Source: Rudanella paleaurantiibacter (GTDB lineage: Bacteria; Bacteroidota; Bacteroidia; Cytophagales; Spirosomataceae). Taken from it: a DNA stretch of 64,000 nt. Location of the stretch: the NCBI RefSeq assembly GCF_009184635.1, contig NZ_WELI01000005.1:310001-374000 (forward strand), read 5' to 3'. The first letter of the stretch is position 1; the number at the start of each line of letters is the position of its first letter. A model generated the notes under the pieces. The model was not told the DNA's origin and did not search any database. It was given only the letters and a program-made list of their open reading frames with translations. Below are positions 34,175 to 43,198 of this stretch, piece by piece. The position numbers and the translations under genes were made by a program.

Positions 34175-37100
34175 GTATAGACAATAAAGTAGACCAAACA
34201 GACTTGACTTTCTTCACCAATGAAGAAGGACATACTTTATTAAGCAGATTCAAATCAACCCTTAAAGACACGCAACTTTTTGATGTGTTGGTTGGGTATT
34301 TCAGAGCAAGCGGTTTTCACCAACTATATGACGCACTTGAACCCGTTGAAAAAGTAAGAATTCTGGTTGGGCTTAGTGTGGACAGAAACTCTTACGATAT
34401 GATGCAGTACCATCATCAGAATGGCACAATAGACTTTGAATCGCATCAACGAACCAAGAAACGCTACCAACAAAACCTAAAGGAAGAAATTGAAAACAGT
34501 GATGAAAACGACAACAGACTTGAAATAGGAATACGCAAGTTCATTGAATTTCTGAAAGCCGACTGTCAAGACCCTGCAATGGACAAAGCATATAACGGCA
34601 ATGGAAAAAAACTTGAAATACGAGCCTATCCGTCAAAGAACATTCACGCAAAGGTTTACATCGGAAAATTCAAACCCGAAGACCGTGACTATGGTTTTGT
34701 GATTACAGGTTCAAGTAACTTTTCTGAATCGGGTTTTGTGGCAAATCGTGAGTTTAATGTTGAGTTACGAAGTAAAAGAGATGTTCTTTTTGCCGAAGAA
34801 CAATTCAATGCACTTTGGAAAGAATCGGTTGACATTTCAGAAGACTTTGTTGATACCATTCAAAACAAAACTTGGCTCAACGACCAAATCAAACCATACG
34901 AACTCTATTTAAAACTGATTTACGAATATCTGGAGGAAGATATCAATTTGGCAGATGAATTCGAACCGTTCCTGCCAGATGGCTTTATGAAATTGAAATA
35001 CCAAAATCAAGCAGCTATTCAGGCAAAGAAGATTTTGGAGACTTACAACGGCGTTTTCTTGGCTGACGTGGTTGGATTGGGTAAAACCTTTATCACGGCA
35101 TTATTGCTTCAACAATTGCAAGGCAGAACCTTGGTGATTTGTCCGCCTGTATTGAAAGACTATTGGAAAGATTCACTTTTTGATTTTGGTATCAGAAGTT
35201 TTGAAGTGGAATCTTTGGGCAAGTTGGAACACATCATCAAAAAAGGTTTGGAACGGTACGACCACATAGTAGTGGACGAAGCCCACCGATTTAGAAATGA
35301 AAACACCCAATCATACGCCAACTTATTAGACATCTGCCGTGGCAAAAAAGTGATCTTGGTAACGGCAACACCTTTGAACAATACCGTTGACGACATTTTT
35401 GCTCAGTTAAAACTGTTTCAAGCACCTAAGAATTCAACCATTCCGGGCATTCCGAATTTGGAAAAGTACTTTTCAAATTTCAGAACACGGTTAGCCAAAC
35501 TAGAAAAGACCGACCCTGAATATAAAAAACTCATCAAAGCAATTTCTGACGATATAAGAAATAGCATTTTACGCTATGTAATGGTTAGAAGAACCCGAAC
35601 AGACGTAATGACCTATTTCAAACAGGACATGAAAATGCAGGGATTGACTTTTCCGAACCTAGACAATCCGCAGAAAATCGTGTACAAATACGAAGGTGAG
35701 TTAGAAACTACTTTCAACAACACCATAAAAAAACTACATGAGTTTACCTATACACGATACACGCCATTGCTCTATTACGTCGGAAACAAAGCATTGACCG
35801 AATTCGAAATCCAGCAACAACGCAACGTTGGTGGCTTTATGAAGGGCATTTTGGTAAAACGACTGGAAAGTAGTTTTCACGCCTTTCGCCAGAGTGTTGA
35901 CCGCTTCATTACTTCCTATGAGAAGTTCATTGCTATGTACAAAAACGGCACGGTGTACATCAGCAAGAAAGTGGACGTGTACGACCTGATTGAGAGCGAT
36001 AATATTGAACGTCTTGAAGAATTTGTGGAAGAAGAGAAAGCACATAAGTACGATTCACAGGATTTCAAAAAAGAATTCATTGAAAAATTAGAGTTTGACC
36101 TTGCCATTTTGAAGGAAGTGAAAACATTGTGGCAAACCGTTAATTCTGACCCCAAGTTAGAAACATTCATAAAGGAGCTTAAAACTAAATCAGCACTAAA
36201 AAGCAATAAACTTGTGATCTTCACCGAATCTAAAGAAACAGGAGATTACATCTACGAAGCTTTGCAAGATGAGTTTAAAGGCAAAGTGATGTTCTATTCC
36301 AGCACGGGCGGACGACACACAGACAACAAACTCACTTCAAACCAGACGGTTTCAAGAGACATCATTACTTCTAATTTCGACCCGAAACACAAAGAGAAAA
36401 GAGACGACCTGAAAATATTGATTGCCACAGATGTATTGGCGGAAGGTATCAACTTGCACCGTTCCAACGTGCTTATCAATTATGATTTGCCTTGGAACCC
36501 TACACGGGTATTGCAGCGTGCAGGTCGTGTAAATCGTTTAGGTAGCAACTTCCCGAATGTGCATATTTTCAACTTCTTTCCTACTTCTCATTCTGACGAA
36601 CATCTTGGACTGGAAGTCAACATCACCAATAAAATCCAAATGTTTCACGACATTTTGGGAGAAGATGCCAAATACCTGAGTGATGGTGAAGAATTCGGCA
36701 GTCAGGAACTATTCAACACATTGAACAGTAAAACCGCTTATACGGGTGAAGATGGCGAAGGCGATTCGGAATTGAAGTATCTGGAACTGATGCGAAAGAT
36801 ACGTGATGACAATCCCGACTTGTTTGAGAAAATTAAAAACCTACCGAAGAAAGCCCGTTCAGGTTTCAAAAAAGAAAATTTGGAAGATGATGCCTTGGTC
36901 ACCTTTTTCCGAATCGGTAAACTCAAAAAGTTCTACATCAACCAAAGCGGCAAATCGGGTGAGATTACCTTTTTTGATGCCGTGAAAGAATTGGAATGTA
37001 AGCCCGAAACGCAACGAGCTAACATTCCAAGCGATTACTTTCATTTGTTACAAACCAACAAAACACGTTTTGAACTAGATACTACCGTTGGGGATGAACC

Positions 37101-37416
37101 CACCAAAGGAAGTGGGGGACGTTCAAACGCCAAATACATCGAAACCCGATTGAAAGACAAGTCTTTCAAAAACTTCAAAGGTTTTACCGATTCCAATGAT
37201 GAATTTTTGAATGGTGTGCGTGAAATGCTGGCACAAGGTACGATTGCCAAGAAAACAGCACAGTTAATCAAAACGGAATTGGAGAAAACCACCGACCCGC
37301 TTCAAATATTGCACATACTGGAAAAGCATATCCGATATGTAGCCATTGAAGGAGCACAGAACGCCAAGAAATTTCAAAAACGTGAAGTTATCCTTTCAGG
37401 GTACTTAATCAAGTAA
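34171..37416 (+). CDS. PLD-nuclease / SF2 (SNF2-like) helicase fusion
   Basis: A 1081-residue protein. The N-terminal ~200 residues are a phospholipase-D-type domain with the HxK motif HAKVYIGK (His159, Lys161) and VITGSSNFSESGF. The helicase core follows: Walker A VVGLGKT (about 305), DEAH box VVDEAHRFRN (about 370), motif III LVTATPLNN, and in the C-terminal lobe IATDVLAEGINLH and VLQRAGRVNRLGS (motif VI). The ~200-residue tail is unassigned. Such fusions occur with methylases in restriction-type systems, where the helicase translocates DNA. It begins within the XRE stop, and the methylase follows 5 bases after it. Confidence 0.88.
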   Translation: MSIDNKVDQTDLTFFTNEEGHTLLSRFKSTLKDTQLFDVLVGYFRASGFHQLYDALEPVEKVRILVGLSVDRNSYDMMQYHHQNGTIDFESHQRTKKRYQQNLKEEIENSDENDNRLEIGIRKFIEFLKADCQDPAMDKAYNGNGKKLEIRAYPSKNIHAKVYIGKFKPEDRDYGFVITGSSNFSESGFVANREFNVELRSKRDVLFAEEQFNALWKESVDISEDFVDTIQNKTWLNDQIKPYELYLKLIYEYLEEDINLADEFEPFLPDGFMKLKYQNQAAIQAKKILETYNGVFLADVVGLGKTFITALLLQQLQGRTLVICPPVLKDYWKDSLFDFGIRSFEVESLGKLEHIIKKGLERYDHIVVDEAHRFRNENTQSYANLLDICRGKKVILVTATPLNNTVDDIFAQLKLFQAPKNSTIPGIPNLEKYFSNFRTRLAKLEKTDPEYKKLIKAISDDIRNSILRYVMVRRTRTDVMTYFKQDMKMQGLTFPNLDNPQKIVYKYEGELETTFNNTIKKLHEFTYTRYTPLLYYVGNKALTEFEIQQQRNVGGFMKGILVKRLESSFHAFRQSVDRFITSYEKFIAMYKNGTVYISKKVDVYDLIESDNIERLEEFVEEEKAHKYDSQDFKKEFIEKLEFDLAILKEVKTLWQTVNSDPKLETFIKELKTKSALKSNKLVIFTESKETGDYIYEALQDEFKGKVMFYSSTGGRHTDNKLTSNQTVSRDIITSNFDPKHKEKRDDLKILIATDVLAEGINLHRSNVLINYDLPWNPTRVLQRAGRVNRLGSNFPNVHIFNFFPTSHSDEHLGLEVNITNKIQMFHDILGEDAKYLSDGEEFGSQELFNTLNSKTAYTGEDGEGDSELKYLELMRKIRDDNPDLFEKIKNLPKKARSGFKKENLEDDALVTFFRIGKLKKFYINQSGKSGEITFFDAVKELECKPETQRANIPSDYFHLLQTNKTRFELDTTVGDEPTKGSGGRSNAKYIETRLKDKSFKNFKGFTDSNDEFLNGVREMLAQGTIAKKTAQLIKTELEKTTDPLQILHILEKHIRYVAIEGAQNAKKFQKREVILSGYLIK

Positions 37417-37421
37417 GCAGT

Positions 37422-40400
37422 ATGGATAAGAAAATAGCTCAAGAACTAATAGAAAAAACGTTTAACAATGCTTTCAGCGAAGAGCAGTTCACCGTTTTTG
37501 CCAAAAACCTGTTGAATGATTTTGAAGACAAGCACAATCAGTATAGCGGAAACCTGATTTGGGATGACTACAAAGAACATATCAACACCTACAAACGCAT
37601 TGGTAAGTACATTGACCCTGATGGCGAAGCATTGGACGTGCTGATTGTAGAAGTAAAAAGCGTTAACAAATTAGAACGGGCAAGAACCGCACTTCGCAAC
37701 TTTGTCATCAAGCACCTGAGCAAGTTTGAAAAAGATTATGCCTTAGTGGCTTTTTACAGCAAGGAAGATAATGGAAACGACTGGCGATTCTCTTTCATCA
37801 AATTGGAATATCGTTCGGAACTGGACGAAGATAAAGGCAAGGTAAAAACCAAGAAAGAATTTACCCCTGCCAAACGCTATTCGTTTTTGGTGGGTAAATA
37901 CGAAAAAGCCCATACCGCGAAAAATCAGTTGTTGCCTTTGTTGCAAAACATTTCCAACAACCCCACCATCGAAGAATTAGAAGCCGCCTTTAGTATTGAA
38001 AAGGTAACAGACGAATTCTTCAACCAATACAAAGACCTATACATTAAACTGTACGAGCATTTCGAAAATGACAATAAAGTAAAAGCAGCCATTAAGGAAG
38101 CAGGCATTGACAATGCCCGATTTACCAAAAAACTCCTGGGACAAATTGTGTTCCTGTATTTCTTACAGAAAAAAGGTTGGTTGGGTGTAGCTCAAAATGC
38201 TCGCTGGGGAACGGGCAAAAAACGTTTTGTCCAGGAATTGTTTGAGCAAGCACAAACTCAAAAACTCAACTTCTTTAAATACAAACTGCAATACCTGTTT
38301 TATGAAGCATTGGCAAAAGAACGGGACAACGAAAACTCGTATTACAAACGTTTCGATTGCCGCATTCCTTTTTTGAACGGTGGTTTATTTGAAGCCGATT
38401 ACAACTGGCAAGAAGCCAATATCAGTATTCCTTCAACTCTGTTCAGGAACGAAGAAAAAAACAAAGCGGGTGATGTAGGGACGGGCATTTTAGACGTATT
38501 TGACCGATACAATTTTACCATTAAAGAAGATGAACCATTAGACAAAGAAGTAGCTGTTGACCCTGAAATGTTGGGGAAAGTGTTTGAGAATATGCTCGAC
38601 ATCACGGAGCGGAAAAGCAAAGGTGCTTTTTATACGCCCCGTGAAATTGTACATTATATGTGTCAGGAGAGCTTGGTTCATTATTTGGACAATGCCCTGA
38701 ACAATGGCACCAGCAGTTATCAGGAATTGGGCTCTGACCAAACCAAACTTTTTGGCGGAAGCACCAACAAAAAAGGCAACCTGAAAATAGAACTGGAACA
38801 CGGCAAGCAAATTCTTGTACCGAAAAAGGATATTGAACTGTTCATTCGTGAAGGGCATTTTGCCTTAGAAAATGATGAACGGGTAGCCACCAAAGGCGAA
38901 ACAAAAACCTATCAGTACCAATTGCCCGAAAGTATTCGCAAAAATGCCGACCTGATTGACCAAAAACTGAGCAGCATAAAAATTTGTGACCCTGCCATAG
39001 GTTCGGGAGCTTTTCCTGTGGGCTTGTTGCACGAATTGGTAAACGCAATGTTGGTACTAAAACCCCATTTGAGTTACGATTACCTGACCGAGAAACTCAA
39101 AGGCTTTGGATTTACCCACCGGGAAAGCATCAGCGACAGCCGCTACATCTACCGCCTGAAACGCCATATCATACAAGAAAGTATTTATGGTGTGGATATT
39201 GACAGCTCTGCCATTGACATTGCCCGTTTGCGTTTGTGGTTAAGTTTGGTGGTGGACGAAGACGACCTTGACCCAATTGAAACACTTCCAAACTTGGATT
39301 ATAAGATAGTATGTGGTAACTCTTTAATAGGAATACCAGCAAATGGAACAATACTAGATGGTAATGCTCAAAAACATTTAGAAGAATTTAAAGAACAATT
39401 CTACAATGAGACAGATGAAGGTGAAAAAAAGAAACAACGAAGTATCATAAATAAAAAAATTCAAGAGTTTCTAAAATCTACTTCTCAGTGGGCAGGTTAT
39501 AACATAGATTTTGACTTTAAACTCTTTTTCTCAGAAGTGTGGCGAGAAAAGGGGGGCTTTGACGTGGTTATTGGGAATCCACCTTATGATGTTTATGAAG
39601 GAAAGAAATCTGATGAAATACCTACAATAAAGAAAATTGATATTTATGATATTGCCAAGTCAGGAAAACTCAATGCATATAAACTCTTCCTGGCTAAATC
39701 AATAAGGATTTTAAACGATGGGGGAATTTTTAATCAAATCTTTCAAAATTCATTTTTAGGTGACAATTCAGCAAAACTTCTTCGCAAACACTTTTTAACC
39801 GAACAAAAAATTATCAAAATTGACTCGTTTCCCGAAAGAGACGATTTAAATAAAAGGGTCTTCGTTTCTGCAAAAATGAGTGTTTGCATTCTATTTTCTC
39901 AAAACAAAAAATGTAATGAATATGACTTCCCATTATTTGTTTGGAGTGAAAGATGGATGGAGACTTCATATTCCTCAATATTCAGCAATAGAGAACTACT
40001 AGCTTTTGATAAAGAATCGTATGTTATTCCTTCAGTTTCCCAAGCTGAAAAAGATATTTTGAACAAAGTATCTAAATTAAAAAGATTTGGGAGTACTATA
40101 AACTGCTATCAAGGTGAAATAAATCTTTCAACGAACAAGTCGATAATTGTTCAAGAGCCTAAATCTAATACAATGCCATTAATAAAAGGAGCCGGGGTTC
40201 AAAAATGGCATTTACCTGAAAAAATGAGCCAAGGTGTAGTAGAGTATTTAATTCACAATGATTATTTGAGCCAAAACAAAGGAGAGAAGAGCACACATTT
40301 TAATTTTCCAAGAATTGTAATGCAAGGAATCACAGGGGTGGATGAAAAGCATAGAATTAAATCAACAATTCTTGAAAAGGGTTTCTTTTGTGGACACTCA

Positions 40401-40892
40401 ATTAATTACATCTCGCTAAGAGATGTAACAGATTTATTAGCAAAATATTACTTGTCAATTTTAAATTCAGAATTTTCAAATTGGTTTTTCAAAAAGTTTA
40501 GCACTAACAGTAATGTAAACAGCTATGAAATTCATAATCTCCCATTGCCAATTTACTCCGATAGATTTTTACCTCTTTCAATTGTTTCATCATATTTATT
40601 GAACAAAAAAAAGTGGATTAACGAAGTGATATTTAATTTTTACGAGCACCTTATTAATTCTATTGTATATGAATTAGTGTTTCCTAAAGAAATCAAATCG
40701 GCAGGCAAAGAAATCCTAAAGCATTTGGGAGACCTGAAACCCATCACTGATGATATGAGCGAAGAAAAGAAACTTGCCATCATCCAAAGTGAGTTTGAGC
40801 GTTTGTACGACCCCAACCACCCTGTTCGCTTTGCCATAGAAACACTGGATAGCGTGGAAGAAGTAAGGATTATTAAGGAAGCTTTGAAATAG
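37422..40892 (+). CDS. type IIG-like restriction-modification protein (PD-(D/E)xK + N6-adenine methylase + specificity)
   Basis: An 1156-residue protein of the Eco57I-methylase type. The N-terminal region contains ALDVLIVEVKS (about residues 67-77), fitting the D-(E/D)xK core of a PD-(D/E)xK nuclease. The methylase domain has KGAFYTPREIVHYM, AdoMet motif I CDPAIGSGAFPVG (about 521), VYGVDIDSSAIDIARLRLW, and the catalytic NPPY in DVVIGNPPYDVY (about 717). The more AT-rich C-terminal ~350 residues should be the target-recognition domain. Methylation would mark self DNA, and the same protein or the helicase could cut non-self DNA. It is one operon with its neighbours. Confidence 0.88.
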   Translation: MDKKIAQELIEKTFNNAFSEEQFTVFAKNLLNDFEDKHNQYSGNLIWDDYKEHINTYKRIGKYIDPDGEALDVLIVEVKSVNKLERARTALRNFVIKHLSKFEKDYALVAFYSKEDNGNDWRFSFIKLEYRSELDEDKGKVKTKKEFTPAKRYSFLVGKYEKAHTAKNQLLPLLQNISNNPTIEELEAAFSIEKVTDEFFNQYKDLYIKLYEHFENDNKVKAAIKEAGIDNARFTKKLLGQIVFLYFLQKKGWLGVAQNARWGTGKKRFVQELFEQAQTQKLNFFKYKLQYLFYEALAKERDNENSYYKRFDCRIPFLNGGLFEADYNWQEANISIPSTLFRNEEKNKAGDVGTGILDVFDRYNFTIKEDEPLDKEVAVDPEMLGKVFENMLDITERKSKGAFYTPREIVHYMCQESLVHYLDNALNNGTSSYQELGSDQTKLFGGSTNKKGNLKIELEHGKQILVPKKDIELFIREGHFALENDERVATKGETKTYQYQLPESIRKNADLIDQKLSSIKICDPAIGSGAFPVGLLHELVNAMLVLKPHLSYDYLTEKLKGFGFTHRESISDSRYIYRLKRHIIQESIYGVDIDSSAIDIARLRLWLSLVVDEDDLDPIETLPNLDYKIVCGNSLIGIPANGTILDGNAQKHLEEFKEQFYNETDEGEKKKQRSIINKKIQEFLKSTSQWAGYNIDFDFKLFFSEVWREKGGFDVVIGNPPYDVYEGKKSDEIPTIKKIDIYDIAKSGKLNAYKLFLAKSIRILNDGGIFNQIFQNSFLGDNSAKLLRKHFLTEQKIIKIDSFPERDDLNKRVFVSAKMSVCILFSQNKKCNEYDFPLFVWSERWMETSYSSIFSNRELLAFDKESYVIPSVSQAEKDILNKVSKLKRFGSTINCYQGEINLSTNKSIIVQEPKSNTMPLIKGAGVQKWHLPEKMSQGVVEYLIHNDYLSQNKGEKSTHFNFPRIVMQGITGVDEKHRIKSTILEKGFFCGHSINYISLRDVTDLLAKYYLSILNSEFSNWFFKKFSTNSNVNSYEIHNLPLPIYSDRFLPLSIVSSYLLNKKKWINEVIFNFYEHLINSIVYELVFPKEIKSAGKEILKHLGDLKPITDDMSEEKKLAIIQSEFERLYDPNHPVRFAIETLDSVEEVRIIKEALK

Positions 40893-40898
40893 AATGCT

Positions 40899-42401
40899 AT
40901 GAAGATTAAGAAAGTTGAAATACGGGATTATAAGGCATTCTACGGCTTAAATAAATTCAATGTAGAAGGCAAAAACCTGTTTATCTATGGCGAAAACGGA
41001 AGCGGTAAAAGTTCCTTTTACTATGCCTTGAAGGACTTTTTTCAGTCATCCACGGAAACATTGAGTTATGATGAAACCGAAAATATTTTCCTGACCAAAG
41101 CCCAAAAAAGCAAAGGTTTCATAAAAGTAACTTTCAATCCTGACCGAAGCGGAGCAGCCAATGACAAAACTTACACCGTCAAGAAATCATCAAAAGACAC
41201 CTATGCCGCTGGAGATACAAGCATCCGTGATGCTATTAAGCTCAAAAGCTTTTTGACCTATAAACACCTGCTTTCCATTCATCACATCAAAAGAGACAAT
41301 GAAATTGATTTGTTTGAATTGTTGGTTAAAGGCGTTCTCAAGCATTTCAAGAGTGTAGCCATCACAGGCACAAAGGAATTAGGTGAATTGTGGGATGATG
41401 TAGAAGTAGCGACTGGCAAAGAAACCAGTCAAGCATTTAACATAACCGCCAAAAAAAAGGAAGTAGATGAAGCTATTGACAAGTTCAACAAGGCATTCAA
41501 AAAGCTGTTTGATAAAACGAGCATTGAAAACATAATGAAGTTTACCCAACCCATCTTGGACAAGTTTGGGCACAACATAGAAATTGAACTCAATTACACA
41601 CAAGCCAGACCCAATGCTGCATACAATGCAATTGAACGTAACTACGTAAGAGCCAAAGTGAAATACTTGGGCAAAGAAATCCCGAAACCACATATTTTTC
41701 TGAACGAAGCAAGACTTTCAGCCATTGCTATTTCCATTTACTTAGGAATGGTAAAAAGACACGTTCAAGGCATTCCTTGTAAAGTGCTTTTCTTAGATGA
41801 TATTTTCATTGGGTTAGACATTTCAAACCGTTTGCCTTTGTTGAAAATCCTTGATGAAGAATTTCCGAATTACCAGGTTTTCATAACTACTTATGACAAA
41901 CCGTGGTACGAGTTTGTAAAATCAACATACTTAGACGGCAATAATTCTTGGAAGAGTTTTGAATTTTATGCCCGAAGGACAAGAAAAGGATTTGAAATAC
42001 CTATCATAAGAGAGAACAAATCAAACTCACACATACAAAACTACATTGATAAAGCTGAGTATTACTTTAATCAAGCTGACAACAAAGCCGCTGGTGTTTA
42101 TCTGCGTTCCGCATTTGAGTTTATCCTAAAAAGATTTTGTTATGAGAAAGTCCCAGTTACGTTTAACTTGGATAGTTCAAAAATGAAAACAGACACATTT
42201 TGGAACGCATTGAAGAAATTCAAGCAAGACAAACCAACAAAATGTGGACTAACACCAGCGACAACAGCACAAATTGACCATTACACAAGCTTAGTATTAA
42301 ATCCTTTGAGCCACCACGACATTAACAAGCACGAAATAACAACAGAAATACAGGGTGCATTGACAACAATAAAAACTTTAAAAGCGGAACTGAATGTATA
42401 A
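40899..42401 (+). CDS. RecF/SMC-like AAA ATPase of the defence operon
   Basis: A 500-residue ABC-type ATPase with the RecF/OLD-like start KIKKVEIRDYKAFYG. Walker A is YGENGSGKSS (about 30-39), a signature-like helix is EARLSAIAISIYLGM (about 270), Walker B is VLFLDDIFIGLD (about 294), and a switch region is FITTYDKPWYEF. Between them lies a helical insert without a long coiled coil. The C-terminal ~120 residues (AGVYLRSAFEFILKRF, VLNPLSHHD) resemble the helical end of RloC-like or HEPN-type modules, though no nuclease motif is clear. It follows the methylase by 6 bases, probably as DNA sensor or motor accessory. Confidence 0.82.
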   Translation: MKIKKVEIRDYKAFYGLNKFNVEGKNLFIYGENGSGKSSFYYALKDFFQSSTETLSYDETENIFLTKAQKSKGFIKVTFNPDRSGAANDKTYTVKKSSKDTYAAGDTSIRDAIKLKSFLTYKHLLSIHHIKRDNEIDLFELLVKGVLKHFKSVAITGTKELGELWDDVEVATGKETSQAFNITAKKKEVDEAIDKFNKAFKKLFDKTSIENIMKFTQPILDKFGHNIEIELNYTQARPNAAYNAIERNYVRAKVKYLGKEIPKPHIFLNEARLSAIAISIYLGMVKRHVQGIPCKVLFLDDIFIGLDISNRLPLLKILDEEFPNYQVFITTYDKPWYEFVKSTYLDGNNSWKSFEFYARRTRKGFEIPIIRENKSNSHIQNYIDKAEYYFNQADNKAAGVYLRSAFEFILKRFCYEKVPVTFNLDSSKMKTDTFWNALKKFKQDKPTKCGLTPATTAQIDHYTSLVLNPLSHHDINKHEITTEIQGALTTIKTLKAELNV

Positions 42402-42417
42402 GCCAACCCTTCACAGC

Positions 42418-42476
42418 CACACACATTGCCAAGCCGCACAAGCCCACGCTACAACCCAAGCTTGGCAAAGAGTGTG
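42418..42476. repeat. hairpin HR with ACA/AGA internal loop
   Basis: CACAC, unpaired ACA, TTGCCAAGC, a 25-base loop, GCTTGGCAA, unpaired AGA, GTGTG. Stem bases differ from those of the hairpin at 33736-33802, but the layout and the unpaired triplets are identical. It begins 17 bases after the ATPase stop. Confidence 0.85.
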
Positions 42477-42537
42477 TCTGTCCAGCCGCACCACCAAAAC
42501 GGCCGACAAACCAGTGTACGAAAAAGAACACCGAACC

Positions 42538-42670
42538 GGTAACATGCGTTTGGCGTCATGCGGGGTGAAGTGCTTAAATTCAAGTTCAGTTTTTCAAATC
42601 AACTTTAGTGCTGGGTTGACAGTTTTGTGCTCCGAAATCCCGCACGAACGCCAAGCGCAAAAACGTTCCC
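42538..42670 (+). repeat. attC-like element R, right boundary of the cassette
   Basis: GGTAAC at the 5' end faces GTTCCC at the 3' end. The 5' arm GCGTTTGGCGTCATGCGGGG (42546-42565) pairs with CCCGCACGAACGCCAAGCGC (42639-42658), leaving a ~73-base loop. It is homologous to element L, including the loop side TTTTGTNNTNCNAAATCC. The rest of 42402-42799 contains no supportable gene. Confidence 0.78.
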
Positions 42671-42799
42671 TTTACAACATATAGCAACGAATCGAAAATC
42701 TATAGACTGCCTTAGGAGCCTGATGAGTGCCCTTTCGTTGCGTAGCCCTCCCAAAAACTTCACAATTCCCCTATCTTCGGCCAACAATACTAAACCACC

Positions 42800-43189
42800 A
42801 TGCTCGCGCTTCAACACGTTCACCATATTGCCATTATTGGGTCAGATTATGAGGTTTCGAAACGGTTTTACACCAAAGTGCTGGGCCTGACGGTCATTCA
42901 GGAGGTGTACCGGGCCGAGCGGCAATCGTATAAGCTCGATCTGGCGCTCCATGGGCAGTACGTGATCGAGTTATTTTCGTTTCCCAATCCGCCCGCGCGG
43001 CCGTCGCGGCCCGAGGCCACGGGGCTGCGTCACCTTGCCTTCGCCGTTGCCGATGTGCAGGCGACCGTCGATGCCCTGCAAAAACACGGTATCGAGGCCG
43101 AACCCATCCGCACCGACGAGCTCACCGGCAAGACGTTTACGTTCATTGCCGATCCCGACGGCCTACCCATCGAATTTTACGCGTCGTAA
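42800..43189 (+). CDS. VOC/glyoxalase-superfamily metalloprotein
   Basis: A 129-residue vicinal-oxygen-chelate protein, close to the YaeR/lactoylglutathione-lyase-like group. The paired beta-alpha-beta-beta-beta modules carry likely metal ligands: His in HVHHIAIIGS, Glu in YVIELFSF, His in GLRHLAFAV and Glu in LPIEFYAS. The reaction is unknown; many such proteins are divalent-metal lyases or isomerases. Host-like GC-rich codons resume here, marking the end of the acquired block. It is convergent with the next gene, with 9 bases between the stops. Confidence 0.88.
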   Translation: MLALQHVHHIAIIGSDYEVSKRFYTKVLGLTVIQEVYRAERQSYKLDLALHGQYVIELFSFPNPPARPSRPEATGLRHLAFAVADVQATVDALQKHGIEAEPIRTDELTGKTFTFIADPDGLPIEFYAS

Positions 43190-43198
43190 CGCAACCGG

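Larger units (their letters stand above)
33579..42670 (+). mobile_element. AT-rich defence cassette bounded by attC-like elements
   Basis: This ~9.1-kb block carries an XRE regulator, helicase, methyltransferase and ATPase on one strand. Base composition and A/T-ending codons differ sharply from both flanks. Direct ~130-bp attC-like elements mark both edges, and GTT core to GTT core is 8,963 bases. No integrase or transposase is inside it, so mobilisation would be in trans. It is much larger than a normal integron cassette. Confidence 0.72.

Noticed and set aside
34171..42401. Assignment of the cassette to DISARM or BREX
   Set aside because: drmA/drmB/drmC or pglZ/brxC-type genes are absent; only the helicase and methylase parts resemble those systems.
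33579..42670. Insertion sequence or composite transposon
   Set aside because: No transposase, no terminal inverted repeats and no clear target-site duplication. The boundary elements are direct and foldable instead.
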